From positions 186,001-250,000 of the forward strand of contig NZ_VBSB01000005.1 of the NCBI RefSeq assembly GCF_013337765.1: DNA of 64,000 nucleotides, in the 5' to 3' direction. The stretch comes from Mycolicibacterium sphagni (GTDB lineage Bacteria > Actinomycetota > Actinomycetes > Mycobacteriales > Mycobacteriaceae). Of the stretch, positions 33,855 through 42,483 are shown one piece after another. Below the pieces are notes generated by a model, which saw only the letters and a list, made by a program, of their open reading frames with translations, made no database searches and was not told the DNA's origin. Each line of letters begins with the position of its first letter. The stretch's first letter is position 1. The position numbers and the translations under genes were made by a program.

Positions 33855-34178
33855 CTAGTTCGTCGGGCTGTTGTTGCTCGGCGGGCACGACATGTCGACG
33901 TAAACCGTCTGAAACTGCCCGCTGGGCAGCGGCCCATTCACCGTCGGATGAAAACCCGTCACCTGACATGCCGATTTCTCGCGCTCGTCGAGATAACCGG
34001 CGTCCTTGCCGACCCCGTTCAGCACGACCTGATAACCCCAGGCCTGCAGCTGGCTGATCGTGTCGCCGGCGTAGGGCCCGAAGCTTTGAATATCGGCCTG
34101 CGCAATGCCGGATCCCAGCACAGCGGCCGCGAGCCCGTGGCCGGCCAGACACACCTTGAGAACTGCCGTTGTGACCAT
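33855..34178 (-). CDS. Small secreted protein, CPxSNN family
   Basis: A 107-residue exported protein: a signal peptide cleaved near AQA-DIQ, then LQAWGYQVV, SACQVTG and the terminal MSCPPSNNSPTN. The two Cys probably form a disulfide. It is related to the lipoprotein at 29681-30076 but lacks a lipobox. The ATG at 34178 has the ribosome site AGGGGGC and was preferred over the longer frame, which runs through the Pho-type box. That box suggests phosphate-responsive expression. The function is not known. Confidence 0.75.
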   Translation of the reverse strand: MVTTAVLKVCLAGHGLAAAVLGSGIAQADIQSFGPYAGDTISQLQAWGYQVVLNGVGKDAGYLDEREKSACQVTGFHPTVNGPLPSGQFQTVYVDMSCPPSNNSPTN

Positions 34179-34189
34179 CTCTAGCCCCC

Positions 34190-34227
34190 TTAACGAAAAT
34201 TGAACGTAAGGTGAACTTGAGGTTAAC
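34190..34227 (-). promoter_or_regulatory. Pho/RegX3-type box, four 11-bp repeats
   Basis: On the minus strand four units, GTTAACC, GTTCACC, GTTCAAT and GTTAAGG, follow each other with an exact 11-base period (top-strand TTAAC or TGAAC at 34190, 34201, 34212, 34223). This is the layout of PHO boxes bound by SenX3-RegX3/PhoR-PhoP of actinobacteria. It ends 12 bases before the start codon of the small secreted protein. Confidence 0.65.
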
Positions 34228-34270
34228 GCCAAAGAACGCAAGGATGACCTGTTTGGCAAAGATGGCTGGC

Positions 34271-36046
34271 TCAGATCGGCATGCGGTAGCCGTAGAACTC
34301 CTGGTCCTCGTTGTACCCGCCCTGACCGGCGCCGAGATGTTCGAAGGATTCGACGAACTCGATCGCCGCTATCCACTTGACCTGTTTGAAGCCGAGTTCA
34401 ACCTCGTCACGCAGTCGCAGTGGGGCGCCGTGCGAGACGTTTAGCGGCTCACCATTCATCTCGTAGGCAAGGATCGTCTGGTGGTGGTACATGTTCGCGA
34501 TGGGGTGGCAGTCGTAGTACCGGCCCCCCTCGGGTCCGTCGGCGAAGGAGTAGAAGACCACCCATTTCGCGCTGGCGAGCGGGGCCGCCATCTGGCAGAT
34601 GACGCTCATCGGCACACCGGACCATTTGGCGATCCCCGACCATCCCTGGATGCAGAAGTGCTGGGTGATCTGGTCCTGCTTGGGCAGGGCGAGTAGTTCG
34701 GGGTAGGAGAGCTCGAGCGGGTTGTGCACCAAACCATCGACTCGCAGCTGGTAGTTCCGCCAGTTGTCCGCCTCGAGTCGGTGAAATTCGTCGGACTCAG
34801 GCTTCTCGCCATTGGTCCAGAAGTACGGCGAGATGTCATCCTCCGAATACGTCGCCGTCGGATTCGTCTGCTCTAGTACGGCTTTGAGCCGACCGACGGT
34901 GAACCGCCCCGCCTTCTGGATGGCCCTTGGGTGCTTGATCGTCAGCGGAGAGGCGACCAGCCAGAAGACCACGATAACCGCCATCCATGCCCCGTAAAGC
35001 ACCACCCCCCACCACGAATTCGTGTTGGTTCCCAGCGTGATGTGGTTGACGTTGCCGACGAAGCCGGTGATGAAGATCATCACCGTGTGCATGACGATGA
35101 AGATCAACATCCACACCAGCACACCGAAGTGGATGGTGCGCGCGACTTGCCGGTTCAACAACCCGGCACCGGTACCGAATCGGCCGGCGATTGAGGGTGC
35201 CTGCAACAGACCCGTGACGAGTGCCAGCGGCGCGGCAATGAAGATCGTGATGAAGTACGCAAGCAGCTGCAGTGCATTGTAGGTACTGAATCCGGCGTTC
35301 ACAGGCAAATCGAGCGACAAGTACTGCAGCGCAGTCGATAACGCATTGGGGAATACATCCATCGAGGTGGGGACCAGACGCTTCCACTGGTCGGTACAGA
35401 ACAACAGGACGATGAAGAGCACGCCGTTGATCAACCACAGGAGGTCGAAACTGAAGTGCCACCATCGGGCAAGGCCGACTGAGTGCCGAAAGCCGGGCAA
35501 TCCCAGCTGTTTCGGCAACGCAACCGAGTCTTCCTTTGCCGTCCAGACTGTTTCGGCGTCGTCGCTGTCGCGACGGTGGCGGGGCACCGACTCGCGCAGC
35601 CGCATCCACTCGGTGTCAGGCTTGCTTCCGGCGTTGAGGTAGAGCCTCGGGTGATCGGCAAGGATCTGCAGGCCCGCGCGAATGATGAACATCATGAACA
35701 GGAGGTTGAAGAAATGCTGCCAGCGCAGCCACCACGGGAAGCCCGACTCAACGGGTTCCACGTACTGCGTCGAGGTGCCCGGATATCTGGCGACGAACTC
35801 TGCGAACCATTCGTAGTGCGCCATTTCGCGGACCGCCGCGATCGACAGCACCAGACCGATGACGCCAAGGGGGATCAGCCACAGGCTGCTGAACCATCGT
35901 CGCCCGATGCGCACCGACGGCAGCTGCGCACGGGTCTGCGGGATTCCGCCGGCCCAGTCGTCGACGACAATCGGGCCGTCATGGTGGCCTTGGTTGTAGT
36001 ACGGCTGCAGTGATTTGCGGAGTGGATCGGCGTCGCCCGGCTTCAT
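34271..36046 (-). CDS. Cytochrome b-type membrane domain fused to molybdopterin oxidoreductase
   Basis: A 591-residue fusion. About six transmembrane helices with several His (for example HFFNLLF, HFGVLVWMLIFIVMHTVM) form a cytochrome b-like module. A C-terminal sulfite-oxidase-family molybdopterin domain follows, with the Mo-ligand Cys in HFCIQGWSGIAKWSG and cofactor-binding GAPLRLR. It resembles Rv0218 of M. tuberculosis. It may pass electrons between a quinone pool and an oxidised-sulfur or protein-repair substrate. The substrate is not known. Confidence 0.82.
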   Translation of the reverse strand: MKPGDADPLRKSLQPYYNQGHHDGPIVVDDWAGGIPQTRAQLPSVRIGRRWFSSLWLIPLGVIGLVLSIAAVREMAHYEWFAEFVARYPGTSTQYVEPVESGFPWWLRWQHFFNLLFMMFIIRAGLQILADHPRLYLNAGSKPDTEWMRLRESVPRHRRDSDDAETVWTAKEDSVALPKQLGLPGFRHSVGLARWWHFSFDLLWLINGVLFIVLLFCTDQWKRLVPTSMDVFPNALSTALQYLSLDLPVNAGFSTYNALQLLAYFITIFIAAPLALVTGLLQAPSIAGRFGTGAGLLNRQVARTIHFGVLVWMLIFIVMHTVMIFITGFVGNVNHITLGTNTNSWWGVVLYGAWMAVIVVFWLVASPLTIKHPRAIQKAGRFTVGRLKAVLEQTNPTATYSEDDISPYFWTNGEKPESDEFHRLEADNWRNYQLRVDGLVHNPLELSYPELLALPKQDQITQHFCIQGWSGIAKWSGVPMSVICQMAAPLASAKWVVFYSFADGPEGGRYYDCHPIANMYHHQTILAYEMNGEPLNVSHGAPLRLRDEVELGFKQVKWIAAIEFVESFEHLGAGQGGYNEDQEFYGYRMPI

Positions 36047-36108
36047 GAGACCCCCTCGTGTTGCGGGTCATGCTAGACCGCAAGCACTTCACAGGGTCCG
36101 GAAATAGA

Positions 36109-36765
36109 TCAGCCCAGAGCAGTCAGGATCAGCACCAGACCGATGACGACCACGGCGACCGCACTGATCTCGGCCTGGCGGCGTTGTATCCAGGCGCGCA
36201 ACCGGTCCAGCACGTGGTCGAACCGTTTGGCCGCCACGACATGGGCCAGCACCGGCAACGCTGTGGTCGAACCCGCGAGCACAACGAAGTAGACCACGGC
36301 GGCGCCTCGACCCGCGGAGCCCAGCGGCTCGATCGCGATCGCCAAACCCGCTGCGGCACAAGCCACGATGATCTTCGGGTTGATCAGGGCCAGCACCAGC
36401 CCGATCAGCGCGGCGCGACCCGGCGACAGCTTGCCGATCGCATCGAGCCAGCGCGCCGAACCTGCCGTTCGCTTGCGCCGCAACCACAACACCGCGCCAC
36501 TCAGGATCAACACGGCGCCGCCGATCAGCCGCAGCCACAGCTGCGACGACGAGGTGGTTTCCGACGAGGCACCCAGCAGCCTCGGGACGTTGACGAACAA
36601 CGCCGTCAACGCCGCCAGACCGACAACCCAGCCGGCAGCGAACGCCAGGCCCGCGGCACGGGGGCGCACCGAATAGAGCACCAGCAGCAGCGCAGGCAAC
36701 ACCGACACCGGCGACAGGGCGACCACCAACGCCAACGGAATCAGGTCGGCGGATACCGACGCCAA
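36109..36765 (-). CDS. GAP/Sap-family six-transmembrane transporter-like protein
   Basis: A 218-residue hydrophobic protein with about six transmembrane segments and LysE-like features (ALSPVSVLPALLLVLYS, RPRAAGLAFAAGWVVGL, LINPKIIVAC). These mark the mycobacterial GAP family, whose named members help move glycopeptidolipids or sulfolipid. I chose the TTG at 36765, one base after the amt stop, because the longer frame runs into amt. The cargo is unknown. Confidence 0.72.
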   Translation of the reverse strand: MASVSADLIPLALVVALSPVSVLPALLLVLYSVRPRAAGLAFAAGWVVGLAALTALFVNVPRLLGASSETTSSSQLWLRLIGGAVLILSGAVLWLRRKRTAGSARWLDAIGKLSPGRAALIGLVLALINPKIIVACAAAGLAIAIEPLGSAGRGAAVVYFVVLAGSTTALPVLAHVVAAKRFDHVLDRLRAWIQRRQAEISAVAVVVIGLVLILTALG

Positions 36766-36766
36766 G

Positions 36767-38068
36767 TCACTGCTCGTCGGCGTTGTCGGGCCGCGGGCGC
36801 TGTTCTCCGAACAGTGGCCGGCGCAGTGGCTGATGCCCGTGAACTCCCTCGGCATAAGCGGATTCGGCGTGCTGGGTGAAGTCCACGCCCGCCGTCTCGT
36901 CCTCGGGGCTGAGCCGGAAGCCGATCGTCCGGTCGATCAGCTTCGCCAATCCGAACGACATGATGAAGGCGTAGGCCGCCACCACAACCATCGCGAGTGC
37001 CTGCTTACCCAGCTGAGCCAGGCCGCCCCCGTAGAACAGGCCCTGAGGACCGCCGGTCATCACCGCGGTGGCCAGGAATCCGATCAGCAGTACGCCGACC
37101 ACGCCGCCGACGAAGTGCACCCCGACGACGTCCAGGGAGTCGTCGTAGCCGAACCGGAACTTCAGCCCGATCGCGAACGAGCACACGATGCCCGCCGCGA
37201 CGCCGACCACCGCGGCGCCGAGAGTGTTCACCGTCCCGCAGGACGGCGTGATCGCGACCAGTCCGGCGACCACCCCGGAGGCAGCACCGAACGTGGTCGG
37301 TCGCCCATCGCGGATCTGCTCGACCGACAACCAGCCCAGCATGCCAAGGCAGCCCGCCACCAACGTGTTGAGAAAGATCGCCGCCGCTGTGCCGTTGGCG
37401 GCCAGCGCCGACCCGGCGTTGAAGCCGAACCACCCGAACCACAGCAGTCCGACGCCCAGCAGCACGAAGGGCAGGTTGTGCGGACGCATCGCGTCGACCT
37501 TGAAACCGATGCGTGGCCCGAGCACCAGGGCCAGCGCCAAAGCCGAGGCTCCGGAGACGATCTCGACCACCAGCCCGCCGGCGTAGTCCAGCACACCCAG
37601 CTTGAACAGCCAGCCACCAGGTGCCCAAACCCAGTGCGCTACAACGGCATACACCACGATGGACCACACGGGCACGAAGATCATCCAGGCGGCGAACTTG
37701 GCCCGGTCGGCGATCGCGCCGCTGATCAGTGCCGCGGTGATGATCGCGAAGCTGAGTTGGAAGGTGGAGAAGAGCAGTTCGGGAACCGAGCCGTGCACGG
37801 TGCTCGGGCCGATCCCGGCCATCCCGATGTGCGACAGGTCGCCGACCACGCCACCCAGACTGGTTCCGGAGAACGCCAGCGTGTAGCCGAACAGCAGCCA
37901 CGCCACCGTGACGAGCGGGATCGCGATGAAGCTCATCATGATCATGTTCAGCACACCCGTGGTGCGGACCATGCCACCGTAGAAAATGGCCAACCCGGGG
38001 GTCATCAACAAGACGAGCGCTGTGCTGGCCAGCAGCCACGCGGTGGCGGCAGGATCTATCGCATCCAA
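36767..38068 (-). CDS. amt: Ammonium transporter
   Basis: A 433-residue Amt/MEP protein with about eleven membrane segments and hallmark sequences (MTPGLAIFYGGMVR, SGASALALALVLGPR, DDSLDVVGVHFVGG with the pore His). It has no adjacent PII gene. A GlnR-type repeat array lies 44-92 bases upstream, so nitrogen limitation probably induces it. The GAP-family gene follows immediately and may be cotranscribed. Confidence 0.95.
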   Translation of the reverse strand: MDAIDPAATAWLLASTALVLLMTPGLAIFYGGMVRTTGVLNMIMMSFIAIPLVTVAWLLFGYTLAFSGTSLGGVVGDLSHIGMAGIGPSTVHGSVPELLFSTFQLSFAIITAALISGAIADRAKFAAWMIFVPVWSIVVYAVVAHWVWAPGGWLFKLGVLDYAGGLVVEIVSGASALALALVLGPRIGFKVDAMRPHNLPFVLLGVGLLWFGWFGFNAGSALAANGTAAAIFLNTLVAGCLGMLGWLSVEQIRDGRPTTFGAASGVVAGLVAITPSCGTVNTLGAAVVGVAAGIVCSFAIGLKFRFGYDDSLDVVGVHFVGGVVGVLLIGFLATAVMTGGPQGLFYGGGLAQLGKQALAMVVVAAYAFIMSFGLAKLIDRTIGFRLSPEDETAGVDFTQHAESAYAEGVHGHQPLRRPLFGEQRPRPDNADEQ

Positions 38069-38111
38069 AGTCCGGCTCCTTCGACGGTCCCGACGAGAAT
38101 GTCGGCGCGGT

Positions 38112-38160
38112 GTTTCCTGGATGCGGCGATCATGTTTCTACGATGTTTCGCACCCCTCAC
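38112..38160 (-). promoter_or_regulatory. GlnR-type binding array upstream of amt
   Basis: Read toward amt, five pentamers follow with an 11-base period: GTGAG, GAAAC, GAAAC, GCCGC, GAAAC, each separated by six bases. This fits the GlnR pattern (GTnAC-n6-GAAAC; equally AC-n9-AC). It lies between amt and the divergent DUF1232 gene. Confidence 0.7.
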
Positions 38161-38169
38161 GGGACGAAG

Positions 38170-38592
38170 ATGGATCCCATGTTCGGTGACTGGTGGCTGG
38201 TCTTCGCCTCAGCCGCCGCCCTGATCCTGGTGTGGCTGGCGCTCGCCGTCACGTTGTGGCTGCTCAAGCCCGACGAGGTCGGCATCGCCGACCTGCTTCG
38301 GTTGCTCCCGGACGTACTGCGCCTGCTCAAGCGCCTGGCCACCGACCCGCAGCTGCCCCGGCGGATCCGGGTCGTGTTGGCTGGCGTGCTGATATTTCTA
38401 GCCTCACCGATCGACCTGATCCCCGACTTCATACCGGTCCTGGGCTACGCCGACGACGTCATCATCACGGCACTGGTGCTGCGCTGGGTGACCAGGACCG
38501 CGGGCCCGCAGGCGCTGGCGGCGCATTGGCCGGGAACACCCGACGGGCTGGCCGCCCTGCGCCGGCTGTGCGGCCTACGCGAATCGGTATGA
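38170..38592 (+). CDS. YkvA/DUF1232 membrane protein
   Basis: A 140-residue protein with an N-terminal transmembrane helix and the DUF1232 core (IRVVLAGVLIFLASPIDLIP, DFIPVLGYADDVI). ATG 38170 or 38179 could start it. It is divergent from amt. The family is widespread and of unknown biochemical role. Confidence 0.82.
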   Translation: MDPMFGDWWLVFASAAALILVWLALAVTLWLLKPDEVGIADLLRLLPDVLRLLKRLATDPQLPRRIRVVLAGVLIFLASPIDLIPDFIPVLGYADDVIITALVLRWVTRTAGPQALAAHWPGTPDGLAALRRLCGLRESV

Positions 38593-38683
38593 CCCGCTTC
38601 GGTGACTACGCGGGAGCACTTGGGTACGCTCTGCTGAGCGACTGCTTAGCCCGGCATGTCGACGACGCATTGGAGCTCACGCA

Positions 38684-41002
38684 ATGGCCGCACCCGTCAC
38701 CCGTTACGCAGGAACGCGCGTCGCGCGGGTTGAGGACACTCGCCTGCTCACCGGGCACGGCACCTACGTCGACGACATCGTCCGGCCAGGCATGCTGCAC
38801 GCCTGCTTCGTGCGCAGCCCGTTCGCGCACGCCAAGATCAACAGCATCGACGTCTCGGCGGCGCTCGCCCTGCCGGGCGTGCACGCCGTCCTCACCGCCG
38901 CCGACCTGAACCCCGATGTCAAAGAGGCCTGGCATGCGGTGGCGGGCAAGGACGTTCCCGACACTCCCCGCCCACCGCTGGCCGAAGGCGAGGTGAAGTT
39001 CGTCGGCGACCCGGTGGCCATCGTCATCGCCTCGAACCGCTACATCGCCGAGGACGCCACCGAGCTGGTCGACGTCGACTACGACCCGCTGCCCGCGATC
39101 GCTGATTTCACCCAGGCGGTGAACGCCGAGGCGGTGGTTCACGAGGCGTACCCCGACAACGTGGCCGGTGGCCTTGCCGGCGCGCCGCCGGACGAAGAGG
39201 CCTTCGCCGCCGCGGCCTACGTCGCGGACGAGCAGATCTATCAGCAGACCCACGTGCCGGTGCCGATCGAAACCCGCGGACTGGTCGTCGAATGGGTCGC
39301 TGCGACTGGAGAACTCACGCTGTGGGCGTCCACCCAGACCCCGCACGAACTGCGGGCGTTCGCCGCGCGCCTGCTCGGCATCCCGGCTCAGGGCGTCCGC
39401 GTCATCACCCGCGACACCGGCGGCGGGTTCGGCCAGAAGGTCGTCCCGATGCGCGAGGACATGTGCATCATGCTGGCCGCCCGCAAGGTGCCCGCGCCGC
39501 TCAAGTGGATCGAAGACCGCCGCGAGAACCTGATGTCGGCCGGACAGGCCCGCCACGTGGATGGGCGCGCGCGGATGGCGTTCGACGCCGACGGGGCGAT
39601 CACCGCCGTCGCGATCGACTTCCTCCAGGACATCGGTGCCTACCCGACCCCCTATCCGGTGCTGACCACCGCGGCCATCGGGATGTTCTTCCCCGGTCCC
39701 TACCGGGTGCCCAAGTCCAGCTTCAACTACAAGACGGTGTTCACCAACACCAGTGGCCTGGCCGCGTACCGCGGGCCGTGGCAGTACGAAACCCTCACGC
39801 GGGAAATACTTCTCGATATCGCGGCTCGCAAGATGGGCATCGATCCGGTCGAACTTCGACGCAAGAACCTGCTGCGCCGCGACGAGATGCCCTACTTCAA
39901 CCCCAACGGCATGCCGTACGACCACGTCGCCCCGATGGAGACCTTCGAGCAGGCGGTCAAGATCCTCGACCATGAAGGGTTCCGCAAGGAGCAGGCCGAG
40001 GCCCTGGCCCAGGGCCGCTACCTCGGCCTCGGATTCTCCGCGTACATCGAGCCGACCGGCGCGGCGACCGGACATCTGGCCACCGAAGGCTGCACCATCC
40101 GCATGGAGCCCACCGGCAAGATCAACGTCTACGTCAACGGCGGGTCGAGCGGCAACAGCATCGAGACCACCGTCGTGCAGCTCACCGCCGACGCGCTCGG
40201 CGCCGATATCAACGACGTGTCGACGATCCAGGGCGACACCGCGGTAACCCCGTACGGGGCCGGCACCCAGGGCAGCCGCAGCGGGCCGATGACCGCAGGC
40301 GCGGTCGACGAGGCGGGCACCATCCTGCGCCGGCAATTGGTGGCGATGGCCGCACACCTGCTCGGCGTCGACGAGGCCGAGATCGAACTCGCCAACTCAC
40401 GGGCCGTGGTCAAGCAAGACTCCTCTAAGAGCGTCAGTTTTGCGGACCTGGCCTATCGCTCCTACTACGAGCCCCAGGCACTGGCACCGGGAATGGCAGC
40501 CACGCTGGAGGCGACCGCCCGCTTCACATCGCAGACGATGATCCACTGGGCCAACGCAACTCATGCGTGCACCTGCGAGGTGGACGTCACCACCGGCCGG
40601 GTCACGCTGACCCGCTACGTCGTCAGCGAGGACGTCGGCCCGATGATCAACCCGAACATCGTGGAGGGGCAGATCGCGGGCGGTACCGTCCAGGGCATCG
40701 GCGGCGCACTGCTGGAGAACCTGGTCTACGACGACGAGGGAAACCCGTTGTCCACCACGTTCGTCGACTATCTGCTGCCGACCGCCACCGAGGTACCCGC
40801 GATCGAGTACGGGCACGTGGAGGTCCCCGGCCCGGGTGTGGGTGGCTACAAGGGCTGCGGTGAGGGCGGAGCCATCGGCTCAACCCCCGCGGTGATCAAT
40901 GCGATCAACGACGCCCTTGCCCCACTCGGGGTGACCGTCACCAAGCTCCCGGCGACGCCGTCTCAGATCGTCGCGCTGATCGAGGCCGCCGCAGGCAACT
41001 AG
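38684..41002 (+). CDS. Xanthine-dehydrogenase/CoxL-family molybdopterin large subunit
   Basis: A 772-residue molybdo-hydroxylase large subunit with complete N- and C-terminal domains and the active-site glutamate region GCGEGGAIGSTP. The active-site loop reads AYRGPWQ (residues 361-367). It is neither AYxCSFR of true CO dehydrogenase nor the AYRGAGR of the form II group, so the substrate is probably an aldehyde or N-heterocycle. The small and medium subunit genes lie downstream on the opposite strand, and the stop codons share a CTAG. The TGA-free ATG at 38684 follows a 91-base gap. Confidence 0.88.
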   Translation: MAAPVTRYAGTRVARVEDTRLLTGHGTYVDDIVRPGMLHACFVRSPFAHAKINSIDVSAALALPGVHAVLTAADLNPDVKEAWHAVAGKDVPDTPRPPLAEGEVKFVGDPVAIVIASNRYIAEDATELVDVDYDPLPAIADFTQAVNAEAVVHEAYPDNVAGGLAGAPPDEEAFAAAAYVADEQIYQQTHVPVPIETRGLVVEWVAATGELTLWASTQTPHELRAFAARLLGIPAQGVRVITRDTGGGFGQKVVPMREDMCIMLAARKVPAPLKWIEDRRENLMSAGQARHVDGRARMAFDADGAITAVAIDFLQDIGAYPTPYPVLTTAAIGMFFPGPYRVPKSSFNYKTVFTNTSGLAAYRGPWQYETLTREILLDIAARKMGIDPVELRRKNLLRRDEMPYFNPNGMPYDHVAPMETFEQAVKILDHEGFRKEQAEALAQGRYLGLGFSAYIEPTGAATGHLATEGCTIRMEPTGKINVYVNGGSSGNSIETTVVQLTADALGADINDVSTIQGDTAVTPYGAGTQGSRSGPMTAGAVDEAGTILRRQLVAMAAHLLGVDEAEIELANSRAVVKQDSSKSVSFADLAYRSYYEPQALAPGMAATLEATARFTSQTMIHWANATHACTCEVDVTTGRVTLTRYVVSEDVGPMINPNIVEGQIAGGTVQGIGGALLENLVYDDEGNPLSTTFVDYLLPTATEVPAIEYGHVEVPGPGVGGYKGCGEGGAIGSTPAVINAINDALAPLGVTVTKLPATPSQIVALIEAAAGN

Positions 41003-41475
41003 GCCTGGCCCATTTCGGCGGCCTGGTGCACCGCGTTGACGATGCCCTGGTAACCGGTGCAGCGGCAGAAGTTGCCTGACAGGCCCTCGCGGATCTCCTC
41101 GTCGGTCGGATGCGGGTTGTCCCGCAACAGAGCCGTGATTGACATGACGAAACCCGGTGTGCAGAAACCACACTGAAGGCCGTGGCAATCGCGAAGCGCC
41201 GCCTGTACCGGCGACAGCTCGCCGTCAGCAGACGCGACGCCCTCGACGGTCGAGACCTCGGCACCCTCGGCCTGCACCGCGAACACCAGGCAGGACCGCA
41301 CCGCGGCGCCGTCGAGCAATACCGTGCAGGCACCGCACGAGCCGTGCTCACACCCGAGGTGCGTGCCGGTCAGACCGCATCGTTCGCGCAGAAAGTCGGC
41401 CAGGGTCAGTCGCGGCTCGGCGATCGATTCAACGGGAATTCCGTTGACCGACAACTGGATCGGACGCTCATGCAT
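40999..41475 (-). CDS. Molybdo-hydroxylase small subunit, two 2Fe-2S clusters
   Basis: A 158-residue protein with a plant-type 2Fe-2S domain (CEHGSCGACTV plus a distal Cys) and a C-terminal 2Fe-2S domain (CGFCTPGF, CRCTGYQ). It carries electrons between molybdopterin and FAD. Its start overlaps the medium-subunit gene by eight bases, and its stop shares CTAG with the large-subunit gene on the other strand. Confidence 0.93.
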   Translation of the reverse strand: MHERPIQLSVNGIPVESIAEPRLTLADFLRERCGLTGTHLGCEHGSCGACTVLLDGAAVRSCLVFAVQAEGAEVSTVEGVASADGELSPVQAALRDCHGLQCGFCTPGFVMSITALLRDNPHPTDEEIREGLSGNFCRCTGYQGIVNAVHQAAEMGQA

Positions 41476-42343
41476 CGAATGCCTCCTTGACCGCGGACCG
41501 CCATGCCTGGGCGACCATCGCCGCCCCGACCCGTCGTCGATAGTGGGCCGAGCCCTGAAGGTCGGCCGGAATGTCGTCGAGCCCGCTCATCGCGAGGTCA
41601 CCGATCTCTTCGGCAGTGATGTCACCGATCGGGCGCCCGGCGATCGCCGCCTCGGCGGCCGACGCGCGCCGCGGGGTGGCGCTCAGCCCCAGCAATCCGA
41701 TGCCGCTGCGTCGCACGCGGTCGTCGTCGTCGAGTTCGATGGCCGCCACGGCCCCGGCGATCGCGAAGTCGCCATGGCGGCGGGCGAACTCCTCCACTCC
41801 GAAGCCGCATCGACCCGACCAGATCGGGAATCGCACACCGACCAGGATCTCGTCGGGTTCCATCGCCGTCTCCCACACACCTGCGAAGAACTCACCGGCC
41901 GCGATCGCGCGGCCGCCCGATGTCGACACCGTCTCCATCGTCGCGTCCAGCGCCAGCGCGACGGCCGGATACTCGGCGGCCGGGTCGGCGTGGGCGATCG
42001 AGCCACCGATCGTGCCCCGGCTGCGGATCTGGAAATGGCCGATCAACGGGGTGGCCCGGGTGAGCAGCGGCACGGCCGAGCGCACTCGTTCATCGGCGCC
42101 GACCGCGGCGTGGGTGGTACCCCCACCGATGCGCACTTCGTCGTCGCGCACCTCGATGCCCTTCATCTCCTGCAGTCGCGAGATGTCGATCAGGTTGTCG
42201 AAGAACGCCAGGCGCATCGCCAGCATCGGGACCAGGCTCTGTCCCCCGCCCAGCAGTTTGCCGTCGTCGCCGAACTCGGTCAGCATCTGCGCCGCCTCGG
42301 CGACGCTGTCCGGCCGGTGATAGTCGAACGGCGCGGGCTTCAT
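41468..42343 (-). CDS. Molybdo-hydroxylase medium subunit, FAD-binding
   Basis: A 291-residue CoxM-type FAD subunit with LGGGQSLVPML and TIGGSIAHADPAAEYP, the two conserved FAD-binding motifs. The ATG at 42343 (MKPAPFDY) is the family-typical start; an ATG six codons earlier is possible. It is the first gene of the minus-strand medium-small pair and completes the enzyme with the convergent large subunit. Confidence 0.92.
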   Translation of the reverse strand: MKPAPFDYHRPDSVAEAAQMLTEFGDDGKLLGGGQSLVPMLAMRLAFFDNLIDISRLQEMKGIEVRDDEVRIGGGTTHAAVGADERVRSAVPLLTRATPLIGHFQIRSRGTIGGSIAHADPAAEYPAVALALDATMETVSTSGGRAIAAGEFFAGVWETAMEPDEILVGVRFPIWSGRCGFGVEEFARRHGDFAIAGAVAAIELDDDDRVRRSGIGLLGLSATPRRASAAEAAIAGRPIGDITAEEIGDLAMSGLDDIPADLQGSAHYRRRVGAAMVAQAWRSAVKEAFDA

Positions 42344-42483
42344 CGGCGGCCGCCACAGCACATCATGCTAAGCACGTGCACAGCATAACGGTCGACGGAA
42401 GACCTACGGGCGGAACCGTCGATGACCTGGAGGCGACCCGGCCTCGCTGGGGCCGCACCAGCATTTGCCCGCATACTGTCGAC

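Noticed and set aside
36833..38224. Long plus-strand open frame opposite amt
   Set aside because: It is the antisense shadow of a clearly recognisable ammonium transporter in very GC-rich DNA; the protein is Gln/Arg/His-rich without domains.
38684..42343. Annotation as aerobic CO dehydrogenase
   Set aside because: The large subunit has AYRGPWQ and not the AYxCSFR loop of true CO dehydrogenase, so only the superfamily call is safe.
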